This document shows positions 33,801 to 45,800 of a stretch of 64,000 nucleotides of DNA, one piece after another. Location: assembly GCA_002118135.1 (NCBI GenBank), contig BDIU01000028.1, positions 130,711 to 194,710 of the forward strand, read 5' to 3'. The notes under the pieces are model-generated. The model searched no databases, had not been told where the DNA came from, and saw only the letters and a list, made by a program, of their open reading frames with translations. This DNA is from Trebouxia sp. TZW2008. Taxonomy: Eukaryota; Chlorophyta; Trebouxiophyceae; Trebouxiales; Trebouxiaceae. A program made the position numbers and the translations under genes. Every line of letters starts with the position of its first letter. Position 1 is the stretch's first letter.

Positions 33801-36800
33801 ACTGGTACAAAACGTAAAACGGCACTTGATCTGTTCATATTGATGTGGCAGCGTCAACATATGCCAATTGCTGTGGGGTGTCATATAGCGTTTACATCTA
33901 TCTGCATGTCACGCCTCGTACTCAACAAAGACAGATCAGATCACTGAGGATGGCAGGCTTGAATACTGGTACAGTGAACTCTCTTTGTAAGGACACTCGA
34001 TGTAACGACAGTCTCCATATAAGGACAACGCCATTTCTAAGCAATCACTGCATTCTGACTGCACTGGTCCCTCTGAGTAAGGACAATTAGATGTAAGGAC
34101 AAGATGCTTGGGAACCAAAGCAGTCGTTACAAAGAGAGTTCACTGTACTGAAAGCCTGTCTTTAGCTGATGGTTTTAGGTACATTTCCTGCAGCAGTCCA
34201 GGGATGCCAGTTGTGGACCTTTTTGACACAGCATCATTTGTTTCAAGACTTTCACTACTTGCAGTCAAGTCCGCGCCAGATGGGTTGTGCACGATGTGGC
34301 ATAGTGTACGCGGTGGACATGTCATAGAACATGCCTATGCACTCACCACGCACTCATGAGCAACACCCGCATTGCACCATGCAGGCACCTTGACCCAAAG
34401 TCAGACAGGGAAATGGGTACCAGCAAAACAGCCACCTGCTAAACCCAGCCAGGTTCAGGGATGGAACCCACGCATGCTTGATCAGGCTGGCGCCTTGGTC
34501 AGCCCTGGCAGCCCTGACTCTACCTCATCAGTCAGCCCTGACTATGGCGGCAGCAGCAAACGAAGTAGAAGAAAGCACAAGAAGCGCAGCAAGCGAGCTG
34601 CGCAGCTTCTAGCTGAGTCCCTAGACAGTGCTGCTGAGCTCAAAAGCAGTCCGAGTCCTGAGCATTGTGCTGAGTCACAGCATGGCTTCAAGTCAGTGCA
34701 CAGTATTCTTCACACCGAGTCACCAGACAAGGGTTTCCTAAGCAACAGTCAGGGTGGCACAGCCGACAGGCAAAACCCTGGCCGGCAGCGCTCAGTCAGC
34801 AGCACAGGTCAAGAAGAGGACTGGGCGGGGCTGAAGGGCTTTCTGCATGCTGCGCACAGTGGGCAGGGAGGGCTGTTTGCTGCAGAGGCCCTGCGCCGCA
34901 TGTCTCAGGACTCTGGTGGGGTATGTGCTCAAGACCACCTGCTTCCCTTGCTATAGCACGACAACGAGCGGAACCTACTATTGCAATGCATAGCTTATGG
35001 GCATGCATAATCTGTAGGACCCATGCTATGCCTGGTCCAACATGACGATTGCACTCAAGTTGTCACCATTGCTTGAATGCAGAATTGATGCAGCACACTC
35101 TCAGACTGCATTTAGACTATAAGCTTGTCCTACTGTCTCTAAGTGACACTGCTGGTCGCGTACACATCGACTTTGTCGAAAGCAGTGTAGAGAAGCAGCA
35201 GCAGCCCAGTTGCTGAGCTGCAGACAGAAATTGGGGCTTGCGCCAGCTCATGGCCACAAACAGTTGTGCATGGCAACCAACATGACATGCTTGACTCAAT
35301 GAAGTGCTGAGAACAATCCAGATGGGCAGTTAGAGATCTTTCTCAGCAGGAGCCCAACCCCGTAAACCTGGCCTGCCATCTGGCACTGCATTCATCACCT
35401 TCCTGCTTGCTGCAGGTGCAGCCATCAGGCCAGCTAAGTGATAGTGATATCTACACCATCACTCATGCTGAATCTGCCGCTGAGTCAGTGCCCAACACAA
35501 GCAATGACACAAGGAGTCACAGACAGCTGCCTACATTTGGCTCTGTATTCATCACCTTCTTGATTGCTGCAGGCACAGCCGTCAGGTCAGCTCAGTGATA
35601 GTGACATCTACGCTATCACTCACGCTGAGTCAGCAGCTGAGTCTCTGCCCAAGACAAGCAGTGACTCAAGGAGCCAGAGACAGCTGCCTGCCTTGTCACA
35701 GCTACAAGCTCTGGCTGATACTGATGCCATGACACCTCAGGGCAAGGGAGCTGTTGCCAGGGGTGCAGCAAACCGCCCTCATGCCTTGATCAAGGGCTTT
35801 GCAGTGACTCACACTACATCTCAGGCTGTCAGCAGCCCTCAGGGTCAGCCCAGGGCAACTGGGAACAGCCCTCAGGGTCAGCAACCTGCCCTGTCTCAGC
35901 TGAGGGCCCTTGCAGGGGTTGCAGACACGCCCCCACCCCGCTCACAACCAAAGAAGAGCGCCAGTAATCTGTCCAACCTTGCCAGCATGCCTTTGTCACA
36001 GTGGCACTTTGGCAACAGCGGCACAGCACATGCCACCTGGCAGCCTGTTATTACACCCGCCAAGCCCACTGCAGTCAGTGCAAGCAGGCAGTCTAGTAAC
36101 TCTGGGCTCAGCAGCTTTGACATGCCCAACAGGCAAGCTGCATCACCAACAGCTTGGGAACCAAGTAACACTGGCCTTGGCAGCTTTGACACGCCTAACA
36201 GGCAAGCTGCTTCACCCACAGGTTGGGGCCCATCAGAGCCGCCAACCCCTGTCACACTGAACATCAACGTGCTCGGGGACAGCCCACAAGAAGCAGAGCC
36301 CAGTGGACGAGCATCACAGGTGCAACCTGCATCACAGGCAAAAGTCACAGGCGCAGAGCTCGTGTCCACTGGACAAGGACTGCAGGTGCCCAACACTGCT
36401 GCAGCACAGGCAAAGCATGCAGTTTCAGGACCTGCCAATGAGTTGGGCTTTGAGGCAGGCTATGGCACGCATCCACAGCATGTTGCTGCTAACCCTCAAG
36501 CACAGAAGCCAGCGTCTTTGGGAGCAGCAAATGTACAAGTCAGCAGTCATGCAGGTGCAGGCAAAGTGTCAGGTGCCAGTAGCTACAGTGAAGTGAGCAA
36601 GGGTGGCCATACAGCAGGTGCTGTGGGTCCACAGCCAACAGCCGTACATGCTGCTGCAGCAAGCATGGGTCAGGTGCAGAATCAGTCAGCAAGGACAGCT
36701 GCTCAACACGCCACAGCTGCTTGGCCAGGCGCTGTCGTGAGTCAGCCAGGGCAGCATGCCTACACTGACAGTAACAATCCTCGTACTGGGGAACCGGAAG

Positions 36801-39800
36801 CTCTAGGGTCCAAACCCTCGGGGGCAGATGAGTTGGCAGAAGCTGCCTCAGGGTTGTCTGGCAGCCCTTGGGATCCTAAGGAGGGTCCCAAGCTCCTAGA
36901 ATCCCTCAGTGAGTTTAGCTCTTTCACTAGCAGTCTCAGCATGCTTCAGCAACTGGCTGGCAAGTCTGCAGCTGGTTTGGCCAACCTGGGTATCGGCTCT
37001 TCTCCTTCTCACAAAAATTCAGAAAAGAAGAAGAGCGATAAGGGCCATTTAGTATCTTCGCCTCCCACCCCCTGGTGGAGGCGGCGGCCTGGGTCTGCCA
37101 AGAAGGGCCGCGTCCCGCAGGGCATCAGCAGAAACCCAAGTGCCCCAGTGGACAGCTTCACCAGTCAATCTGACAGCCCAGCTGCTGCTTACAGACAGCA
37201 AGCAACAATGGCTGCTCAGCCAATCAGTGGGCAAAGCATTGCTAGCGCGAGCCATGCTTCTGTCAGCGAGCAACAGTCCAGACATGCTGCATCTTATGCT
37301 ACAGCGGCAGGCCACCACCTGGCATCACATACAGCCTCTGGCTCAAGTGATGCTGCCTCACTAGCTACTGCTGCATCTGGTGTCCAAGCAGGCAAGACTG
37401 GCCTGACTCAGACATCACCACCACCAACGTCAGCTGCAGCAGCAGAAGCAGGAGGCTTTCACAGCAGCAATCAGTCTCTTGTGGGTGCAGCTGACAGGCC
37501 ACTGACCTCTTTCAGGCAACTATCAGCACCAGGCATGCTCTCTGCAGTGTACAGCCCTCTACGTAGGGGGCAGCCCCAGCAGTCCCTAGCATCTGCTGCC
37601 ACCCCTAGTAACCCTACTGGGGTTCTGCCCACTGCCCCTGGTGGGGGCGCTCAGGAGTCAGATGTCTTCAGTCCCTTGCACAGGGGCCAGTCACAACAAG
37701 CCCTGGCAGCTGCTGGCAGAGCTGCTGCTGAGCTTCTTGATGACTCATCAGGTGCTGTAACTATCACCATTACCATGCATGTTCTTTTCTTTGTCAGGAA
37801 TGTTGGTCGTGCTGTAATCGGAATTGCTGTGCATATTCTTTTGTTTTCAAAGCAGATTTTTTGTGCATCAAACCTTCCATACTCAGATGTGTTGTTGCAC
37901 TCCACATGCAGTGACTAGTTCTCTGTATTGCATTGTGCTTACACGCAGAACATCCTTAAATTGAGTGATTTTGCAACTGAGTGTCTTGATACTGAGTGTC
38001 TTGATACTGAGTATCATTACAGAAAATGTTTGTGTACAGGAGTTGGCCCAGCAGCTGGCACGCATGCATCCAACCTGAGCTATGCTGCTGGTCAGCAATG
38101 TGAAAGCAGCTTGACAGACAGAGGCCATCTTGCAAATGGTTTGCAACCAGCTGATGGTCAGATGGCTGCCCTCACGTTGAGTGTCCTGTGACTGAGTATC
38201 ATTACAGACTTTTCTTGTACAGGAGTTGCCCGCGCAGCTGGCACGCATGCATCCAATCTGAGTGCTGCTGCCAGTCAGCAAGGCAGCAGCAGCTTGGCAG
38301 ACACAGGCCATCTTGCAGTGGACTTGCAAGCAGGTGATGGTCAGATGGCGGCCCTCAGTCAGCTGTACAGTCTTGCTCATGGCAGTAGTGCTGCACCTGC
38401 TTTGGCATCAGGCAGATCGGGTCTTGCTGGCGGTGTTGGCACTCCAGCAACTGGCGGCAGCAGCTTGTTGGGGCAGTCCTTGGATTTGAACAAGGTGCAT
38501 AGCATGTTGAATGCTGCTCAAGAAGCTTGTGCCTGGACTGACTGTGTTGGTGTACCTGTCGCAAAAAATACAGCTGATATCTGCATAGCAGGTTCTGTTC
38601 TACTGCAGCTGGCCTATCATCAGCACAATTGCTGCTTGAGGCAAACACTGAAACAGCAGAGCTCAGTACAGTTCTCAGCAACGTTAGCAGCTTCTATGCG
38701 CCTGATGCAAATAGTACATCTGGTGTTTGCTGAGGACGCTCTCTGACACAGCATGTGAGCAGCTGCACTGTGCCTCTAATACGCTAGACAAGGAGAATCT
38801 GCATGCGTTGATCTGCTATATCAGGCAAATCAACCCAAATGGTCATAAGCTTTGTGCAATGTATCAAGTCTGACGTGAATTTGCAAGGGTGATGATGCTT
38901 CCACCACTGTCAGCAGCAGTGCAGACACTTATGCTGCCAAGCTCACATGTGCATGTTACGCAGGCACCCTTCACTGTGAGCCAGATGCGCAAGTTTGCTG
39001 ACAAGCTGCGCAACTTCAGCACAACTCCAACTCCAGAGAGCAAACCCTCAGCAGGCAAACCCCACAGGCGCCACTCCAGTTTGTCCTCTGCCACTGCCAC
39101 CACCCCAGCTGCCCACACCTTGGCCACTGCCAGCCCAGCTGCGGCCACTGCTGAATCAGCCTGGGCAGCAAGCTCGCTCTCTCCAGAGTTTGCCCCTCAG
39201 AAGCTGCTTGAGCAGTTTGCAACTCCCCCTCATCTTGCAAAAGCTGCCCACGATGCCAAACACGGCAGACATCAGCCTTCAGCTCAGCCATCAGCAGCTC
39301 TGCAACAGCCCACTGGTGACCTAGGGGTGGCAAGTCAGGATACAGCTGTGGCAGGTAGTGATTTGGAGGTGGCAACCGCTGGGTTGAGGCAGAACTCAGA
39401 GGGGCAGATGATGCTTCTGCCAGCAGGAGTGGCGATGGAGGACTTGCTGGCTTTGGCAGAGGAGATGGAGGCTGGCAGCAGCCCTGAAAGGAATACCAAG
39501 GGCAGGCGGGGCAAGCGGATGCTGACTGCTGACAGTACCATGCAGTTGGCAGCTTACTTGGCAAGCAAGGTACGCCAGAAACTGCACAATTGATCGCCAT
39601 ATCCTTTCTCTATAGTTTTGCAACATCTGTAACATCTTTGATGCAACACATCATAGATGCTGTCATACCAAGTGACCATTGAACATGAAGATTAGCTCAA
39701 CTGCTGACTGCTGCCCCTAATGTTGGCTGCATTCTTCCCATAATGCTAAGCCTACCAGCTGCTGTTGCAGGGGGCCTCCCAAGCACAGCAGCAACTTCTG

Positions 39801-42800
39801 CAGCAGCAGCTGGCAGAATTGGAGCAAGGCGGCAGTCTATGGGACTCAGAAGGCATGGACAATATCTCAGCAGCATCTTCACCATCTGGCAAAGGTGACT
39901 CCTCACCAATACAAGGGTCACCAGCCACAGCTCATCTGGAGGTGCTCAGTCATACTGACTCCCTCACTGCAGCTGCCAGAGCCCCAGCTCCCCCTCCACC
40001 CCCGCCCCCACCCCCAAAGACCCCTGCAGCCTTCAAGACGCCCCCGCCGGCGCCGCCACCACCAAGCACAGCTGTGTCCATTGCTAAGACCCCTGCGCCA
40101 CCACCGCCGCCGCCACCACCTCCTGGGACTGCCCCTAAGACAGCACCACCACCACCGCCACCACCACCACCCTCTGGGGTGAAAGGGCCCCCACCCCCTC
40201 CACCACCGCCATCTACAGGCAAGTGCCTGAGCCATGCGCTACAACACCAGATTTCGCTCTGAGCAGCAACTGTCATCCTGTTGCATGCACTCAAGCTGTG
40301 TTTCTTCTGGGCAATAAAACTTGCTATTACAGAGCAAGTTTGATTGTACATGGCATTTGTTGGCGTTCTGGCATGCCATATGCAGTGCTTGCAACATTGC
40401 ATCTTGGGTACTGTATGTGAGCTGTTGAGGGCGCTGCTTTGCAGAGAATGCTGCTCTGTCAATGTAGCAGACACTGCTTTTACCAATATTCCATTCCACA
40501 CTGCAAGACATTCTCTTAGTCTAAATCAGGCTTTACAGCAAGCTTTCATTCATCATAAACTAACATTGCATCACAATGTTCAACTTGTCTGATCTCAGCG
40601 TGCTTGACTTCAATCATGCTTGACTCACCTGGATTGTGCAGGTTTGAAGAGGCCGCCACCGCCGCCACCGCCACCCTCTGGGGCCAAGGGCACCCCACCC
40701 CCGCCACCTCCTCTGTCTGGACTGAAAAAGCCTCCAGGCACTGGCAAGAAGATGACAGAGATTGAGCCTCCAGCTGGTGTGACCAAGGTCAGCATGCCAG
40801 CAGCCAGCAATCAGCTGTTTGTTGCACGTCATCAGCAGCAATGTTGCACCTGCCTGCTGCTGCAAGTGTACGTACTCAAAATGGTCAGCAGTATGCTTCT
40901 GCAAAGATTGGCAGAGCGAGTCATCAACCAGTAACTGATTGGATTGACCAATGGGCAGAAGGTTGCGTGAGTGCATGAATTGTTGACAACTGACAACAAT
41001 GCTTCAGCCCTGGAGGACATTAAGGAACAGCAGCTATACGCATGGTGCCTGATGGCGTAGACCTATTTGTTTCAGAAACTTTGGCTCTGACGCAGGTGAA
41101 GACATCTTGGACGGTGCATTCTGCCTTTTCTTGAGCAGAGCATTGCTTCGGTGCAAATTGACACGACTTTGCCCTTTGAACTCATTTCCCTCTTGTTTCT
41201 GGACCCAGACTCATCTTGGGCATAGATCTTGTGCCAATTGCCTCTAGCAAAGCTTTGTGCTAGTGCAGGTGAAGACGACTGCAGCGCAGCGGCGTAAGCT
41301 GAAGCAGCTGCACTGGGACAAGATCAAGGCCCCCCAGGAGGGCACTATCTGGCACCAGCCCTCTGGTCTCAATCACAACCTTAACTTTGCTGAGCTGGAG
41401 TCCCTCTTCCAGGCAAGCCACTGACAACACAGCTTTCAGGATGCTGGCCATAGCTTTTACATTGCTCCCTGTGCGTGGCTTCTGCTGGAAGGCTCCTCTG
41501 TGACATTTAATGGCACAGACTTTTCTTCCTTGCACTTCCATCTGCTGATCTGACAACCAGCTCATTGAAGATTGATTGTGTATGCCATGACATAGCGTTC
41601 CTGCTGACTTAGAGGCTTCAAACTGAAAGTCTTCAAGAAAGCTGGCCACTGCTCTAGTCCTTCCCTCTGCTCAAGCATCGACGCCTGTGCAGGCTTATAC
41701 TCCTCGATGGTGAGAAATGACATTGCTTTCTGATGGCTGCAGATATTGGAGAACACGGCTTTCAGGAAGCTGGCCACAGCCCGTAGTGCGGCTATCAGCT
41801 TGGTGGAGCACCGCCGCGCCCACAATATCTGCATTGAGCTCTCCGGCATCCGTATGCCTTTTGCTGATATCAAGGTCTGCCACTTCTGACTGCATTTGCT
41901 GTCTCGCAGCCGCACGCCCTGAAAGGGTGCCAATTGCAATGCATTGAACTGCCTGGTAGCTGTATGTCTCTGATTGACGTCCAAATCTGCCATCTTTGAC
42001 TGCATTGAGCTGTCTGGCCATGTCCTGCACTGAGAAGAAGCCTTGATGACTCCACTGCATTGCGCTGTCTGATAACCTGTGTACCCTTTGCTGACATCAA
42101 GATCTAGCTGCGTTGAGCTGTCTGACAGCTGCATGTTTTGTGCTGCTGGCACTCTGCACTGCATCAAGCTGGGAGTTGCAATAACAGTTTTGAGCCTGCC
42201 CACATCTGTGTGTTCTCTGCGGACCCCATATGCTGGTGTTCATACCGTGAAGTTACACCGTTGACTTTTGCAGCTTTCAGTCTTCTGCATTTGCAGAATA
42301 CAGGTGGAGCAATCTACACAAGGACCAGATGCCAGGCTGACTTCATGAGCAAAGCGGCTTGCAGATGGGAGAAACTAGCTGCTGGAAATATAATTTGGAT
42401 AAATGGCTTTTGCAGGCAGCTCTAGTGGAAATGAATGACAGTGCCCTAACCATAGATCAGCTGGATGCACTGTCCAGAGCTGTGCCTGATGACCAGGAGC
42501 GCAAGGACATCCGCCTGTACCTGCAGGTAAACAGTTGCAATGTTATTGCCGCTTGACCGTGCATTGGTGCAACATCAAACAAAAGGTTCTGCGTAGCCGT
42601 AGCAGCTGGGTACCAGGCATCTGCATTCACACACGAGTGCAGCATGGTTTGCAGCCATGTTCACCTCTTCTCCATTAGGGCAGCAGCAATCGCCTTTGCC
42701 GTTTCAAGGGCTGTACGATTCATCTTCCTCTACACGTTCAGGAGAAGCACCCCAAGCACACGAAGCAAAAGTGGCCCCATCACAGTCCTAAGTGCATTCT

Positions 42801-45800
42801 CTCCATTTTTGTATGCATCACTGTTCATCTTTACCGCTATAAGTGCCCTGCCATCCATCCTGAGCACTGCACTCATGTGCAAGGCGGAGTACCTCAAGCA
42901 GAAGGGGGTGAGTGACCCCAGCAGCTGGGCACCGTTGAGCGCTTCTGCATTTATCACCTTTAAGCTTAATACTAATAATAGTCATTACATGTTCCAGCAT
43001 ATACTGTTAGGCATGTGTGGCACAAGTCCTATCTCGCCAGGCAGGCTTGTCTTGAGCGTCGCGATATGGACGCCTGATGTTCAACTGTTGAAAGTCAGAC
43101 AAATGTCATTCCAGATCTTCCTTGGGCAACCTGGAGGATTTGAGCTTCATTACTTCCAATGCTGTATACCAGTCATCTTTATCATAACAACGGCTGCGCC
43201 ATTCATCTTCATCAGTGTACGCATGCACAGGGCAAGCGCCCCAGGCACTTGGGCCAGAGAGGACCGTTTTGCCATAGCCAAAACATCAACACCAGGAACG
43301 AATGCAGTTCATTTGTCCTTGCCAGAACAGTTGCACTACCATTGGTCTACATTAGGACATGCGTGTGCAGGGGGAGCACCCCAAGCACAAGGGCCTGGAT
43401 GATCCCCAGCAGCTGGGCACCGTGGAGCGCTACTTTGTGGAGATCATGGACATCCCCCGCCTGCAGCAGCGCATTGACTGCTTCATCTTCACGCGCCAGT
43501 TTGCCCCCAACATCAACAGGGTATGTGCTGCTGCTTCACTTCCACCTGCCATGTTGCTCTCTGCCATCAGATGAGGCATTGAAAAAAGAATTTTGCCAGA
43601 TAGAAGATTCAGTGCCAGTGTGAATGCCTTGTGACTACTGGTGGAAGTTAAAGGCAAATGAGGAATTGTCCAAAGAATGGACTTCCCCCAAAACACTTCT
43701 CAACAACACAGCTGAGGTGACACTACTGAGGCTGGTGCTTCAGGTGAAGGGGCAGCTGGACGTCCTGAGGAATGCATGCTATCAGGTGCAGGGCAGCCAG
43801 GACTTCACCGCCCTGCTGCAGGAACTGTGCTCCCTTTTCAGTTTGAGTAAGCACAAACTTCAACAACGAGGTGACAGTGTTGGCTGATGCTGTAGGTGAA
43901 AGGACAGCTGGACATCCTGAGAAGTGCATGTCAGGAAGTGCAGGGCAGCCAGGACTTCACGGCCCTGCTGCAGGCTGTGCTGGCTCTGGGCAACCACCTC
44001 AACCAGGGCACCCACAAGGGCAATGCCTCAGGTGCCATGCTGCTGCCTCCTGATGCTTGCACATTCAAGCTGCGCTGTACCACTTCTTGTTACAACAGTA
44101 ACAGGTTCGATTGACAGCCAGGGAAGGGACACATGATGACATTTCTGTCGTTCCATGTCTATTGCATGTTGTGCTCACTCTGGGCGAACACGTTCACCAG
44201 GGCATCCACAAGGGCAACGCCTCAAGTCTGAAGTTGCTCGTACTTTGTCTGAGTCAACTGATGTCAACAGCAAGTCTTTTTGCCTTGCACAACTTGTGAC
44301 AGCAGCTTTAGTTCTAGATCTCCTGCTGACCAACCTGGCAGTCCAGCAAGGCCTCTTTGCTGCATTGTGTGATAGTCCAGCTGCAAATGCACATGCTGCT
44401 GCTGCATATGTGAAGGGCAAAGAGTACTGTACATTCCTGCTGCAAGAACTGCTTGAGCTGACTATGCTGTTGAGTGTACAAGCTGGACACTCTGTTAAAC
44501 ATGGCGGATGTGAAGGACACAGACCGTAAGACCTCTCTGCTGCACTTTGTGCTGGACCAGCTGCAGTAACTGATGCTGACCTCATTTGCGCCTGCTGCTG
44601 CTGCAGGGTTCAAGCTGGACACTCTGCTGAAGCTGGCAGATGTAAAGGGCACAGACTGCAGAACGTCCCTGCTGCACTTTGTGCTGGACCAGCTGCAGTG
44701 AATGATACTGACTTCCTACGCTGATGCTGGACACCCTGCTGAAGCTGGCGGTTGTGACGGGCACGGACTGCAAGAACTCCCTGCTGCGTCTTGTGCTGCA
44801 TCAGCTGCAGTGATTGATACTGACTTCTTCTGCTGATGCTGCTGTTGCAGGCTTCAAGCTGGACACTTTGCTGAAGCTGGCAGATGTAAAGGGCACAGAC
44901 CGCAAGACCTCCCTGCTGCACTTTGTGCTGGACCAGCTGCTGAAGGATAGCCCGGGCATGCGTTCCCTGCCCCACCAGCTTGCCAATGTTAAGGCTGCGG
45001 CAAACCTGCAGGTCAGCACCAGAATCCACCTTGCCCCTCGCACAATGTACCCTATGTTTGAGGCAAACACAAACATCGGTGTCTGCTGCAATTTGTCATG
45101 TCTATACTCTGAAAGCGTCTCGAGGCAGTGATGCAAGCATAATAAGATGCATTGCAATCTCTCGCTCCTGGCTGTTCCAACCCACACTCAGATATATGCT
45201 CTGGGAACATCAATGCATGTACAAAGGTCCACGTCTCACTCTTGTACAGTGCACATCAAGAAATTGGAACACTGGCTGTTCTTAAGCCATGTCCACCAAT
45301 GAGCAATCTTATGCCTTGCAGATCTCGGCCATCAAGGTGCTGCTGAATGACATCAAGGTGGGCCTCAGCAAGGTCAACACAGAGATCCTGAAGGCTGCAG
45401 GCGTGGATGCCAACAGTGCCTTTGCCCACCGTCAATTTGGCGACCTCATGATGGCTTTCCACCAGCATGCCAAAAACACCTATACTGATGCCGAGGTGAG
45501 TTTGTGTTGGTCTGCAGTCTTGCCTTGTCTGCAGTCTATTCCTGTCTGAAGTCCAAACTTGTCCTGAGTCCGACATACATACCCTTGTGCGACATATCGA
45601 CAGTGTGTCCAGTTGACATCGCTGTGAAGTTCAGCCCACAATGTCATCCCAGCCGAGTGCAACATGTGTTTCACAAAGCCTGCTACTGTCAGTACAGATC
45701 ATCTGCAAAAGATAAAACTTGCTTGTGCAGATGGTGATGCATCTGAAACCTACTGCACATCTTCTGCAGTTGTTTGTCCGAGCTTTGTCAACAAAGTGCT

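Noticed and set aside
39918..40501. Gly/Trp-rich minus-strand ORFs opposite the FH1 exons
   Set aside because: They are antisense shadows of poly-Pro codons; the plus frame has consistent splice phase and formin domains.
44450..44820. Treating each FKLDTLL copy as a separate coding exon of the formin
   Set aside because: Each copy ends in a stop-containing spacer without a donor in phase, and FH2 needs this block once.
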